Shown here in pieces: positions 1 to 10,575 of a stretch of DNA of 64,000 nucleotides. A model generated the notes under the pieces. That model ran no database searches and was not told the origin of the DNA. It was given only the letters and a program-made list of their open reading frames with translations. The translations under genes were made by a program, and so were the position numbers. This DNA is from Citrus sinensis (lineage: Eukaryota; Streptophyta; Magnoliopsida; Sapindales; Rutaceae). The stretch lies in the NCBI RefSeq assembly GCF_022201045.2, contig NC_068564.1:28425001-28489000 (forward strand), given 5' to 3'. Positions within the stretch are counted from its first letter, which is position 1. Each line of letters starts with the position of its first letter.

Positions 1-9
1 CCCAATATT

Positions 10-31
10 GAGAGAGAGAGAGAGAGAGAGA
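10..31. repeat. (GA)n microsatellite
   Basis: A run of about eleven GA dinucleotides lies at the left edge, downstream of the last visible TIM50 exon. It is a simple repeat with no other signal. Confidence 0.9.
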
Positions 32-282
32 CCAAAAAATAAAACATCATTAGACAGTATCCAACCCCAAAATTTTAGATCCATGTCGACAATTGCTAAC
101 AAAAGATACTCATGTGTTTGGTCCGGTATTTTAGAACTGTTGGGGTAACTTTGACAACTTATTGAAAAGCAAGGGTTTCAAAATGTCATTATTCCCATTT
201 GAAATAAATACATATGGGAAGAATTGATCTTCATACCCTCTAGTGCGATTCAATCACCCACAAAATCAGGTACACACTTTAC

Positions 283-1313
283 CTTTGATAGTCTTTAGAG
301 CGCTCAAGGAACTCTTTTGCAATATCTTTTTTTTCATATGATGCTAGTACCGCTCTGATATCAGCTGGACTATTGCGGGCAACGTCTGCAAACCAGGAAT
401 AACAAATGTACCAGCAGTTTTGACAATAGAAACAACCTGATAAAACATAACTATTGTTGAAATATTCTGAGCTACTTGATGAGCACAAGATACTTACATT
501 CAAGGAATGGAATAAGATCCAGCAGTGCTGTATCATCAGGCTCAAGCTTATACGGCTTTATCGGAACACAGTTTTCCGGCTGAAGACTCGACTCAAATGC
601 ATGGCCACTCACATATAAAATTTTAGCGGGGTCTCTATTCAACTTAGAAAGATCCTGCCAACCAGAACATGTTAACAGCATTGTCCATTACACAGAAGTA
701 GTAGGTCTAAACATGGCATTTAGAACAATTGCACCAAAAGAAATTGGTGTTTGAAAGAACCCACACAAAAGCAGAAGTTGTATATCAGAAGGTGAAATGA
801 TATGACGGAAGTAATGGATTGCATACCCTATAATGCTTGCCATCCTGATACTTGGTAGCGCCCCTTGATAGCCTGTACCGTATACAATGGTTCGTATCCA
901 ACCGCTCACAAACAGGATCAACATACTGCACAAGGAAAAGAGTTAATGAGATACATAAAACAAATCATTTACAGGGAGCAACCATAAAGGTTAAAAATCA
1001 AATTACCATATTAAGCTGGTCAGAGTAAACAACAATTTCGTAGAACTTTGCCATATGCTCCAAGAAAGCATCAACTCCAGGTCGTTTGAATGTACGCCAG
1101 CCTCTATCACGCTATAAACACCAAAAAAGAAAACATGACAACCACAAAGCACTTACAAATCCTTCATGCACAGCAAGCATAAATAAATGAGAGTCTATTT
1201 ATGCAACATGGCCAGAGAGAGGCCAGCATACAACTTGAACTTTCAATTGACGAGTGAACCAATCAAGAAGATTTAGAACTAGTTTAGTTCAATTGCAGTT
1301 TTTTTTTTTGGTT

Positions 1314-1351
<38 letters not shown>

Positions 1352-3328
1352 AACTGACATCAGGTTACTGAACTAACCTATAAAGAATTTTGAAAACCTA
1401 TATATAATTTAACTATCAATGTGGAAGGCGCAAGCCAGTGCATCTACCATATGTTATGCATAAATGTATATCATGTTGGATTTGTTATCAATCCAAAAAG
1501 AGTATGAAATAACTCATAAAAAATCATGCCAAATAATATTATGCATTCTAGAATCTAGAGCCTCCAACATGAAAGCTTAAAAAGAGTGAAAAACAAAGCA
1601 ATTTTTTCAAATGTAATACTTACCTTCCAATCAGAGTAAAGCAATGTTTCGTTCAGATCTAGAACAAGTGTGAAAACATGTTGCTCTGCAGGATGCAAAT
1701 CTGGAAGAAGCTTATCAGAGGTTGGTTCAGTAAACCCCTATGACAAATCAAGAACTTTCAATCAAAATAATGACCATAAAACCAAAACAGAGGGAAATAC
1801 AGACAAATAAGATGATAACAGAGAAAACATAACACTCACTCTAACTTGTTCTTCAATAAGCCTCCTTAGATCCAAGTAAATTTCAACTGCTTTGGCAGGA
1901 ACTGAAATATCAAAGACAAACATCTATAAGAATCTTTTTGAAAATTTCAGTGGGGATGAGAATCCTCGCCCACTAAACACCAGCCCTTTGGTAAACATCA
2001 ATAAGGAAAGATAGATGGTCTCTGATATCTAAAATATAAGAGCATTTGCAAACATTACAATTAATAAGGTATGTAGCAATAGCAGACACCATTAACAAGC
2101 CCATGTCAGCCCAACAAAAACAGAAGGCAAAACTTTCCTTGAAAATAATAGTTGCATCCAACAATACCAAAATCACTACAACTACAGACCAAAGCTTAGA
2201 TTAAAAAGCGCATGTTTATAAGCTTTTGTTGAAAATATAGTCCAGGAAACCTACCTGTCATTGCAGCTGAGTAAAGCAAACCCTGATATTTCTGCACAAA
2301 CGTATTAACATTAGAGTGTTATTCCCTGACATCTCACTTTCAAAATGTGAACAAGCAAAGCTTCCAATCGCACTTACCTCAGAAGCAGATGTGTCATCCC
2401 CAGCAGTATAATTCACTGATTCTCTTAGTGACCTTGTCTTCTCCTCTATCTCATCAGTGCTGTATGCTGCAGATAAACATAGAAAATAAAAATTATTACC
2501 TTTCCCCGTATTGAATAAGAAATTAAAAACAGTAAAACTTCAAGAAGCGCAATAACCATGTCACCCTTAGATGAGTTACATGTAAGACGCTAGCCATTTA
2601 GCATCGAAAAAATAGCAATAGCACTTTCAGAAATGCTAAATTATCAGTAATAGTCCACAACTCAGAAATAGTAATAAAAATTGAATCTATTCAGTTATCA
2701 AGATTAACATTTTTGCTTTAATCGATGCAAATTTGTGATATAAGTCCGCTAAATGAAAATTCAAATACTCAATGTAGTTTCCTGGCGTCAATGAACATAC
2801 ATGAAAGTAAAACAAAAATTGATTTTCGAATCACCAAAATTGCAACCATAAAGAACACCAACAAATAAAACATCCCAAAATGAAGTCCTTTCGAAGAAAA
2901 CCAAATCAAGGCAAAATCTTGTCACCAAGAACATTAAAAACGCAAAATAATATAACAGCCCGCATATCAAGAAAAACATTGTAAGCCCAGATTCCAAAAA
3001 TAAAATAAAAAGGAAAAAAAAGAACTTCACCATAAGTAAGATAACCAGCGCCAGCAGTAACGCCGGTCAGGGTGGCAACAATTCCATACGTGAGAAACCT
3101 CCACGACGACTTCCGCACTTCATTTGGCGCGGCCGCCTCCCCCGCTGCCTCAACCTCCGGCGGCGCCGAGATGTCGCCGACGATCGATTGAGAAGCAATG
3201 ATCGGCTCCTTCTTCGGAGCACCAGAAACGGTGTCGGAGCTAAAACCTCTTCTGTATTTACTGCAATTACGATTACTTATTTTCGATAAAATTTGAAATA
3301 TTCGAGGCCGGACAACATTTGAAGACAT
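283..3328 (-). CDS. TIM50: TIM50, mitochondrial inner-membrane translocase subunit (3' end outside window)
   Basis: This is the receptor subunit of the TIM23 presequence translocase; it sits in the inner membrane and binds preproteins in the intermembrane space. I can trace nine coding exons on the minus strand: 3328-3031, 2466-2378, 2291-2255, 1901-1840, 1737-1624, 1111-1007, 925-827, 654-498 and 385-283. All junctions are GT-AG and the frame stays open for about 354 residues. Plant TIM50 is usually about 375 residues, so a short last exon lies beyond the left edge. The N-terminus is basic and serine-rich, as in a mitochondrial presequence. A hydrophobic segment lies at about residues 76-97, followed by the FCP1-like (NIF/HAD) domain. 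Its HAD motif reads D-L-N-E-T at 189-193, so the second aspartate is missing, as is usual for a non-phosphatase TIM50. The intron between exons 5 and 6 holds a 35-base G tract. Confidence 0.92.
1316..1350. repeat. Poly-G homopolymer in a TIM50 intron
   Basis: There are 35 consecutive G on the plus strand, preceded by a T run. It is poly-C in the TIM50 transcript. The true length is doubtful because homopolymers this long are poorly sequenced and assembled. Confidence 0.9.
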
Positions 3329-3563
3329 TTTCTTTTACATTCGGGAAGGAAAAAATATTTGGCTTTTTTTTTTGGGGGTTTCTTTATTTTATGGGGTTTT
3401 TATTTTATGGGGTTTTAGAGGTGTTGGGGGGGCCGTCGTAGGGTTTTGAGTTGGCTGTTAAGTACTAATTACGATCGATCGAGAAAGATTGGAGGTGTTT
3501 GGGAGTCGGTTTAACGAGACCTTCTTACATAAAAATAAAATAAATTTTTAAAAAAGAATGGAA

Positions 3564-3648
3564 TGGGGTGAGAGAGGCTCGAACTCTCGACCTCAGGATC
3601 ACTCAGAAGCTATGAGACCTACGCGCTAGCCAACTGCGCCACCACCCC
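3564..3648 (-). tRNA. trnM-CAT: tRNA-Met(CAT), elongator type, with intron
   Basis: Read on the minus strand, this folds as a nuclear tRNA: acceptor GGGGTGG pairs with TCACCCC (one G-T pair) and the discriminator base is A. An A-box-like segment is followed by anticodon CAT, and the T arm carries GTTCGA. The anticodon arm is extended by roughly 12 bases after CAT, which is the short intron normal for plant elongator tRNA-Met. It lies about 240 bp upstream of the TIM50 start, in the same orientation. Confidence 0.93.
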
Positions 3649-5529
3649 GGTTGTGTTGATTTTTACTTATATTAATTGATATTTCGCTTCTAGTTAACCT
3701 AATCACATTCAACGCTTTTTGCAAAGGTCCACTACTAGTTCTAGAGAATAAGATCCGTGCTGCCCCAAACGGCTCCTAAATGGTAAAATGGGCTTAGACT
3801 TGGATTGAAAACAATTTGCTTTGCTTGTACCAGCTTTCAGTATGTATTTTTACCCTTGATCTTCTTGCATTTTGAAATAAAAACGTTGAAATGATTTTTC
3901 CACTAGCTTTAAAAAAATAAAAATAAAAATTGATCTTTCATATCAGCAATCCTAGCTTTTCCAGGTGAAATTGCCCAAATTTTAGCATGCTTGGGTAAAA
4001 TTAGAACAGTTTTATTTGGGCAAACTAAATCTTTGAAGGAAGAGGAGAGAATAGCACATGTTGAAAAGATAATGATGTAAGTTGATTCGACCACAGAAAG
4101 TCTTTTTTTTAATACTTATTACACATCAAATTACTGTATTACACGTATATTTATAACTGTTATTAGAGCATACATTACACTGATATTTACCATCATATAT
4201 ATAACTTGAGATTTACATTATTATATTAATTTTATGAAGTACATGCTTAGACATATAACATTCACAGACGAGAGATGTTTCTGCTCCACTCACATTTCGC
4301 AAGGAATAAAAACTTACAAATTAACTCCATACAATTTTTTGTTTAATTGAGGGAGATTGAGCCTATGGAGAGTCGAACCACTTTTTCAGGTGAAATAATC
4401 CTTAATTTTGAGAGTAGTGGTTCACCACTGGGCTAAAGCTCAAGTGGCCACAAAAAGTCTATTAAAGTGATACAAGAAGCAATCTTGCAATTGAATCTCA
4501 TTAAGAATCGGATTGATTATATAAATCACGTTATTGTTTTCTATTATAAGATTAAAAAACGTTTGCTTATAATTATGTCAATTTTTTTTAACTTTGAACA
4601 AATTCACGTGAAAATTAATTATAAATTTTAAAATTAATTTCATAACCATGGTTTTAAATATTCAACCTGTTAATATTTTTTTTATACTTATTATGTTTAT
4701 TGCATCAAGTTTAATATGAATGTAATATATATTACTTTTTTATTTTATTTGATTTCTTTTTTCACTTTGTATAATTGTACATGTTTTAAAAAGAAAAAAA
4801 AACATATCTAAACATCATTAAATATACTCCAAAAAAATAAAAAGTAATTTAAACTTATGTTTATTTTAGTCATTATATAATAGAATAATACATTTGTAAT
4901 AAATTTTACCAAACGCATATGCAATACTTTTTCAAACTCACAGCAACTGCAACAACATAGTTTACCAAACATCAAATTTTTTTTTAATCAGCTGCTTATT
5001 GCATCCACACAGTGAAAGCAGCTTATTTAATCAGCAATCGCAATCCTAAACTGACCCATAGATAGTTCAATGGTACATCACACGTCACTCACGTGAATTG
5101 TGATGAGAAATTGTTTTGAATACAGTAATATCTTCATCCTGTTTCTCCAATCTTTTTCATACGAAATTAATGAACATATGAAGACATTTTTGCAGACATT
5201 TATTTTGGTCCTTGTTTGCGTCGCTTTAAACAACATTAAATGATTCATTTCCTTAGAATGAGCACCACCAACTTAAATTTAACAACCGCAGTGGGAAATC
5301 ACTAGAAAAATGTTTGAAAAATACACATTCATTTATTTAAGCGCTTTCAATCTAAGCTAGCTTTAATTAGCTGGTGACTTCAAAAGATCAAAGCGACTGA
5401 CAACTACTAGAATATGGTAGCTGCCCCATGAATTTTCTGGAAACCAAAGATATTTTGACAACAACTTCATTTAGAAATCATGTAGCTTTCTAGATATAAA
5501 TTCATCACCTAGCTAACGAACTATCTTCC
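3649..5529. other. Intergenic, AT-rich
   Basis: No convincing gene. The only structure I see is a SINE-like segment near 4335-4440, listed separately. The rest is AT-rich sequence with short random ORFs. Confidence 0.6.
4335..4440 (-). mobile_element. Possible tRNA-derived SINE head
   Basis: On the minus strand, an A-box-like TAGCCCAGTGG (4435-4425) is followed about 45 bases later by a B-box-like GGTTCGACTC (4379-4370). This is the internal RNA polymerase III promoter layout of tRNA-derived SINEs. The segment does not fold as a full tRNA. I could not define the 3' tail or a target-site duplication, so the boundaries are approximate. Confidence 0.45.
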
Positions 5530-5538
5530 TATATATAT
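5530..5538 (+). promoter_or_regulatory. Probable TATA box of the DUF7722 gene
   Basis: TATATATAT lies about 70 bases upstream of the ATG at 5606, followed directly by a (CA)n run within the presumed leader. The position fits a core promoter for the small gene. Confidence 0.45.
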
Positions 5539-5605
5539 GCACACACACACACACACAAGGGCAGATTTTTCTTTGCTTTGAGTTCTTGAGTCTTGTTGGC
5601 TCCGG

Positions 5606-5917
5606 ATGATGGCTTTCAAATGGGTTCTTTCATTCACTCATGTTCTTGGCCACACCGAAAATCTCAAAGTTCTCAACAAGGACACCGAGCTGAAAGCAGC
5701 TAATAAATCCCGGGTGAAAATGATGAAGCAAGAGGAGTATCCAAATGGATTTGAAATGCCACTTCATTATCCGAGGTACAAGAAGTCAGATTATGAGAAG
5801 ATGGAAGAATGGAAGCTGGACTTGCTTTTGAAACAATACGGCCTCAGTTTCCAGGGAACCCTTGATGAGAAAAGGGCTTTCGCTATGGGAGCTTTCTTGT
5901 GGCCTGATCAATTTTGA
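5606..5917 (+). CDS. Small DUF7722-family protein
   Basis: A single-exon frame of 103 residues. The C-terminal half, about residues 48-103, has the conserved core of the plant DUF7722 family: a FEMPLHYPRY stretch, then a Lys/Glu-rich helix around MEEWKLDLLL, then YGL and a closing AFAMGAFLWPDQ motif. No signal peptide or membrane helix is visible, so it is probably soluble. The family has no established function; related proteins are short and plant-specific. Two Met codons are adjacent at the start and either could be used. The family is recognised from memory of its motif, so the name is less certain than the reality of the gene. Confidence 0.8.
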   Translation: MMAFKWVLSFTHVLGHTENLKVLNKDTELKAANKSRVKMMKQEEYPNGFEMPLHYPRYKKSDYEKMEEWKLDLLLKQYGLSFQGTLDEKRAFAMGAFLWPDQF

Positions 5918-7114
5918 TTTTAATTTGGCAGCCCTTATCTCTACTTGCATTATTTCATGTAGATTCATATGATTTAAGTCTTTCTATTGATCGTATTTCA
6001 CCTCATATCTGCTGCATGCCTTGCAAGTAACAAAAAATAGTTAATATTATTCTTTTTTCGTTTTTTTTTTGTCAATTTAGAGTATAAAATGAATTCATTA
6101 TCTTCTTCATATTATTATCATTACTTTGGTAATTTTGACTTTTTGCTTGCCAATTAACTAATGAGTGATTTACTAATTTGTATTAAGTTGGAATAGAGGG
6201 ACAAAAAATAAAATAAAATAAAATAAATCTTTAGCCTTAAACAATTCATTACAATTGTTTATTACACGTAGCTTATATATTCAGACCATAGATGACATGT
6301 TTACTATTTCGTACTTTACAGTAAAAATAGTACGACACTGTTTATAAATTCATTGACAAACTTATATTTACATGTTGTTTATAGTTTCAGCACATGGATG
6401 GCATGTTGTAAGCTTTTGGAAGCCATAGATCTTGTAAATTCAGGTTGGGCTATGTAAGCCATGAATTTGAGTAGTCCAAACAAATTATCGTTTCTACCAA
6501 GTAAATTGAATGCAAACTCCAAATTTTGAAGACGAATTTGGGATTTTTTGTGGGTATTTTCAAGGCTCTCTTTCTGTTCTTAAAAGAATGGTGTTATGGT
6601 GAGGATGGACTTGTGGTAGTGGTTATGGTGATGTTAAAGAGAGAGAGAGAGAGAGAGAGAGGTGTGTGCAGATGAGAGAGAAAATGATATTTTTATTAAG
6701 TGTAATTTTAGAAATTAATAGAGTTAATATAGAAGTAGAGGCTATATATATATATATCACTACTTAAAAGCTATTTTACTTTACTCTAGCTAGGAATAAG
6801 AGACAAAGTTAATTTTAGGCAGAGTCCAAAAGATCATTAAAAACTTTGATAAGTGTTTTTGATCTTTTAATAGCCAAACCAAACATACACATAATTTGTA
6901 AGTTACAGCCTTTGCAAAATGTGTAATTGAATGTGAACAAAAGAGAAAAGACTGTATCTTACAGATTATGCAAGATAGCATGACCCTCGAGTTATCATTG
7001 AAAATATTTGATACTTCCAAATAATTAATTATATTTGTTTTTTGCTCCACAATGCTGTTAAGAATTCCAGATTATATGTTCTGCTATTTGCTTCATTATA
7101 TTCTGCTGTGGTAG
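5918..7114. other. Intergenic, AT-rich, with (GA)n near 6637-6661
   Basis: No gene is recognised. A (GA)n microsatellite lies at about 6637-6661. The ORF-sized frames here have no protein-like composition. Confidence 0.6.
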
Positions 7115-7768
7115 TGTAGTGAATTGGGTGCTTTAGAAAACAATGAACAACCCAATACACTGCGCAAGATCACAAATCAGACCAACAAGATGCTAAGATC
7201 CTAAACAATGAAGTTTTAAGTATTAACAGAACCTTTAAAAAAAATAGTTGTAATCAGAAGACACCAAGAACCAGAATTAAAAGCTAATCTGTCTCAGAAA
7301 CAAGAAAGAGTTTTACGTGGTTCAAATGTGCAGAGGAGCACAATCTACATCCACGGGAGAAGCCAACAGAACAAGCTTTATTGATGATTCAAGCAATCTT
7401 TACAGTGTAATACAAGAGCTAACTACTAGGATCAAGACTAAGCTTTCTCTCTATCTTAACTCTCTCTATCATGCTCTCAGATCATTGTTGAAGCTGCCCC
7501 ATTAACCAGCTTATATAACAGCTGATATCAATTCCAGAATGCACAGATTCTTGCCACCTGTACTAACAGCTTTGTAACTAACTTGATTCTCCTCTTCACG
7601 TGCACTCCACATGTTCCACTTAAGCCTTTGTTCAAAACGTCATAAGTCCCTGCCGTTTCAGACTTAAGTAACCCACATGCCAAGCTCATGATACCTGAGC
7701 TCATTAGACACAACTAAAACGCTGCCGTTTAACATGCTCAAGTTTTGGATTCACCATTTTAGTCTACA
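7115..7768 (-). mobile_element. Solo LTR, Copia-like
   Basis: Read on the minus strand, the segment has LTR anatomy: a TGTAG start and CTACA end (inverted termini), a TATATAAG promoter-like site, an AATAAAG polyadenylation-like signal, and the ACCACGTAAAAC motif common downstream of R in plant Copia LTRs. No gag or pol lies next to it, so it is a solo LTR. The 5-bp flanks I read (GGTAG and CAATT) do not match, so either the ends are off by a few bases or the duplication has decayed. The same ACCACGTAAAA motif recurs in the solo LTR at 36,496-37,657. Confidence 0.65.
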
Positions 7769-9612
7769 CAATTAACTGATAATTTTTTTTTAGACAAAAA
7801 TTTATTGATTGATTTTCACTATAAAAAAAAAAAATATTCTCTTTTATGGATAAATGAATAAAGCAAATTTATTAAAATTGTAAGGCAAAAGAACATACTT
7901 TTAACATTCAGTAAGGTTCCTTCTTCTATGCCGAACAAGATCAAAAGGTGGGGTTCATAGACAGAATCATTCAAATTAGAAAGTAAAAGTAAAAATAAAG
8001 TAGAGGGTCAAAATCATAATAAAAGAAATTTTCAGAGGGTAGACACGTAGCCTTCGCTTCGCATCAACGAAAAATTGAGAATTATTCCAGGTGATTAATA
8101 AGAAAATGTACACATTTTTTACGCAAAAATATATTTACTTGTATCTTATTTTCAAATTTGTGGTATAATTAAGGGCTAACAATTATATACAGAATAATTG
8201 AGAGATACTTTAGACATGTGCGTGGTGAAGAGAATAGTTCTCGTGTCGGCTTTTGCTTGTAAGAATATTTATAATGTCTGAGAATACTTTTTTTTTTTTT
8301 TTGGCCCAATTTTATTCGATTTTTGCTTGTCTGTATACATGGATTAGCTTTTAAGGAAAGAATCTTGAGACAGTCTATTCATAGTAGAATTAGAGCACTT
8401 CAATTGGGTGGAGCAAAATGCTTCAACTAAGGAATGTTTTGGAGAAAATTAACAATGAAGTTGAAACTCAATATATCCATGATCAAAATCTAGAAGTTTG
8501 GGGAGATTCTTTTTCACAAAAGAAGATTGTGATGTGCCAAAAAAAGAGATGGGAAATATAGAATTTGGATTTCTCCAAGAAATTAATTAAAAGATAGATT
8601 CATCTTTACAAAAAGTTTGAAATAATTAAAGCAGGTGCACTAAAGAATATTGCTACAAGGCTTTCTTAGAATCTTTTCTTACAATCTTCGAAGATTAAAT
8701 CTAATATTAACAAGACAATGAAAGCAAAACCCTTCTCGTTTAACTATTGATTGAATATTTCTTATCTTTCAATTTTGCTCATATCTAAGACAATGAATTG
8801 CTTAAATTTTCTTATTAAAAATAAACCCCCACCTAAGCATTTTTGTTGTTCCTCAATAATTACTATAATTACCTAATACTTGAAACTACTTGAAGAGAAA
8901 ACATGAGTAATTTAGATCAAGGCATCAAATACACGAGCTTAAAAGTCAAGTACCAATGCACCAAATCCAAATTTCCACAGTTACCATTCCTTTTTTCTTT
9001 AGATTCCAACTGAAACCCCCAAAAGTAGAAGGAATCATCCATTACCCAAAAAATGAAACAGAAAAAAAAGAAGGCTACAGAGTCTTGTACATTTGGAACA
9101 TCCACAAAATCATTGGGGATTTTTGTACTAATCCAAATACCAAGACGTATATGAGATGACTCTTGAAAATGCTCTCTCTTTTAATCTTATAGCTAGGGTT
9201 TTGGTTCCAGGATGATAATTAAATACCACCCTCTCAATCATGTAAGCCAAAAACTATTGGTCAAGCACTCATCAAATTGGTAAATAAGAAGATAACTCTT
9301 ACCTAATTTTAATGGGTTTTGGACACCTAGACTCGATTTGTCCCACAAGTCTCAAGGGTAGGTGGGGTTACTTGAAATTCCATTAAAAGATAATATTTAA
9401 GGTATGTACATCTCCTACGGACACATGTTGAGGAGGAGACTTTCAGAACGGACAAGATAAGTTGGAAGTTATCTTAAAAAAATATTAACCACTTAAAATG
9501 TGTGCTCCGGAGACACAAATTAGAAGGAATCAGTTTGTGAATTTTTTATCGCATGCAAAAAGTAGTGAGGGTATTTTTGTAAACTTGATCCAAACTCTCT
9601 ATCAAATTTCCC
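7769..9612. other. Intergenic, AT-rich
   Basis: Nothing recognised. Short frames at 8956-9159 and similar places look random. A T homopolymer lies near 8288. Confidence 0.6.
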
Positions 9613-9619
9613 TATATAA
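9613..9619 (+). promoter_or_regulatory. Probable TATA box of the acidic membrane protein gene
   Basis: TATATAAG lies about 165 bases upstream of the ATG at 9781, which allows a leader of about 130 bases. It is the only good TATA in this interval. Confidence 0.5.
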
Positions 9620-9780
9620 GCACCTTCGTGGTTTCTTCATTCACACACTCGAACCAACCAAACCAGCTTATTAATTCATAAAACAATTCAACTGCTTTCC
9701 CACATTTCCCCTCGTTCATCCAAAGAGCCAAAAATATTCAAAGAGCCCAAAATAGAAAGATAGAAAGAAAGAAAGAAACC

Positions 9781-10575
9781 ATGGATACTCAAAATCAAGG
9801 GGAGCAATATTACCAAAAACAAGAGAGCTTGAGTCAGTTCATAAACTCCCAGTTTCTGAGGAAAGCTGTTACCAAATTAATAGTATCAGTTTCAGTATTT
9901 TCCCTTTTCTTTTCTCACACAACCTTGATCTCTTTTCTCCATTATTTCAACTTCTACTTCTCAACTTTACCCTTGAAATTGTTCAGCCACACTTTGGACA
10001 AAAACTGCACATTCCTTCTTTGTAATGGCCTCTTAGTTTTTTTGGCAAAGTACTCTGGCTTATTATCTGTATCATCATCGCCATCACCATCAAATAATAA
10101 CAAGTATAATCTTACGGTTGATCATCATGAGTCTTTCAAGAACTACGAAGATGATCCGCAGCCCCAAATGACCATCATCGAAACAACGACAGATGAAGTT
10201 CCAATGACGTTGGAACAAGAAGCTGAGCTGGAAATTACTCAAACGCAGCAAAAACAAAATGCGGAGGAGCAAGAAAGTGAAAACACAGAAAGTGAAGCGG
10301 CGATAACAAAGACAGAAACAGAGGAAACACGTGAAGAGCAAGAAAAAGAAGAAACAGAAGAAGAAAGTGCTGTTCTTGAAGAAGATGAAGAAGAAGAAGC
10401 AGAAGCAGAGAGCAGCTTTTTTATTGATGAAGTTGAAGAAGGAGAAGAAGAAGAAGAAGAAGAAGGAAATGGGAAGTTGACTGATGAGGAATTGAACAAA
10501 AAATTTGAAGATTTTATTAGAAAGATGAAAGAAGAATTAAGGATTGAGGCTAGACAGCAATTAATCATGGTTTAA
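9781..10575 (+). CDS. Acidic plant membrane protein, DUF761-like C-terminus
   Basis: An intronless frame of 264 residues. Hydrophobic stretches at about residues 30-58 and 76-98 look like two membrane segments or hairpins. A long Glu-rich region (about 130-230) follows, with runs of up to eight consecutive glutamates. The protein ends in a compact basic/acidic helix with the core ELNKKFEDFIRKMKEELR, the kind of C-terminal motif seen in plant DUF761/DUF4408-type proteins, with Val as last residue. Function is unknown. The clear TATA box, long leader and conserved C-terminus argue that it is a real gene. The glutamate run is a trinucleotide GAA/GAG repeat and may vary in length. Confidence 0.72.
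   Translation: MDTQNQGEQYYQKQESLSQFINSQFLRKAVTKLIVSVSVFSLFFSHTTLISFLHYFNFYFSTLPLKLFSHTLDKNCTFLLCNGLLVFLAKYSGLLSVSSSPSPSNNNKYNLTVDHHESFKNYEDDPQPQMTIIETTTDEVPMTLEQEAELEITQTQQKQNAEEQESENTESEAAITKTETEETREEQEKEETEEESAVLEEDEEEEAEAESSFFIDEVEEGEEEEEEEGNGKLTDEELNKKFEDFIRKMKEELRIEARQQLIMV

Noticed and set aside
8956..9159. 67-codon plus-strand frame
   Set aside because: Short, no motif, overlaps an equally long opposite frame; chance.
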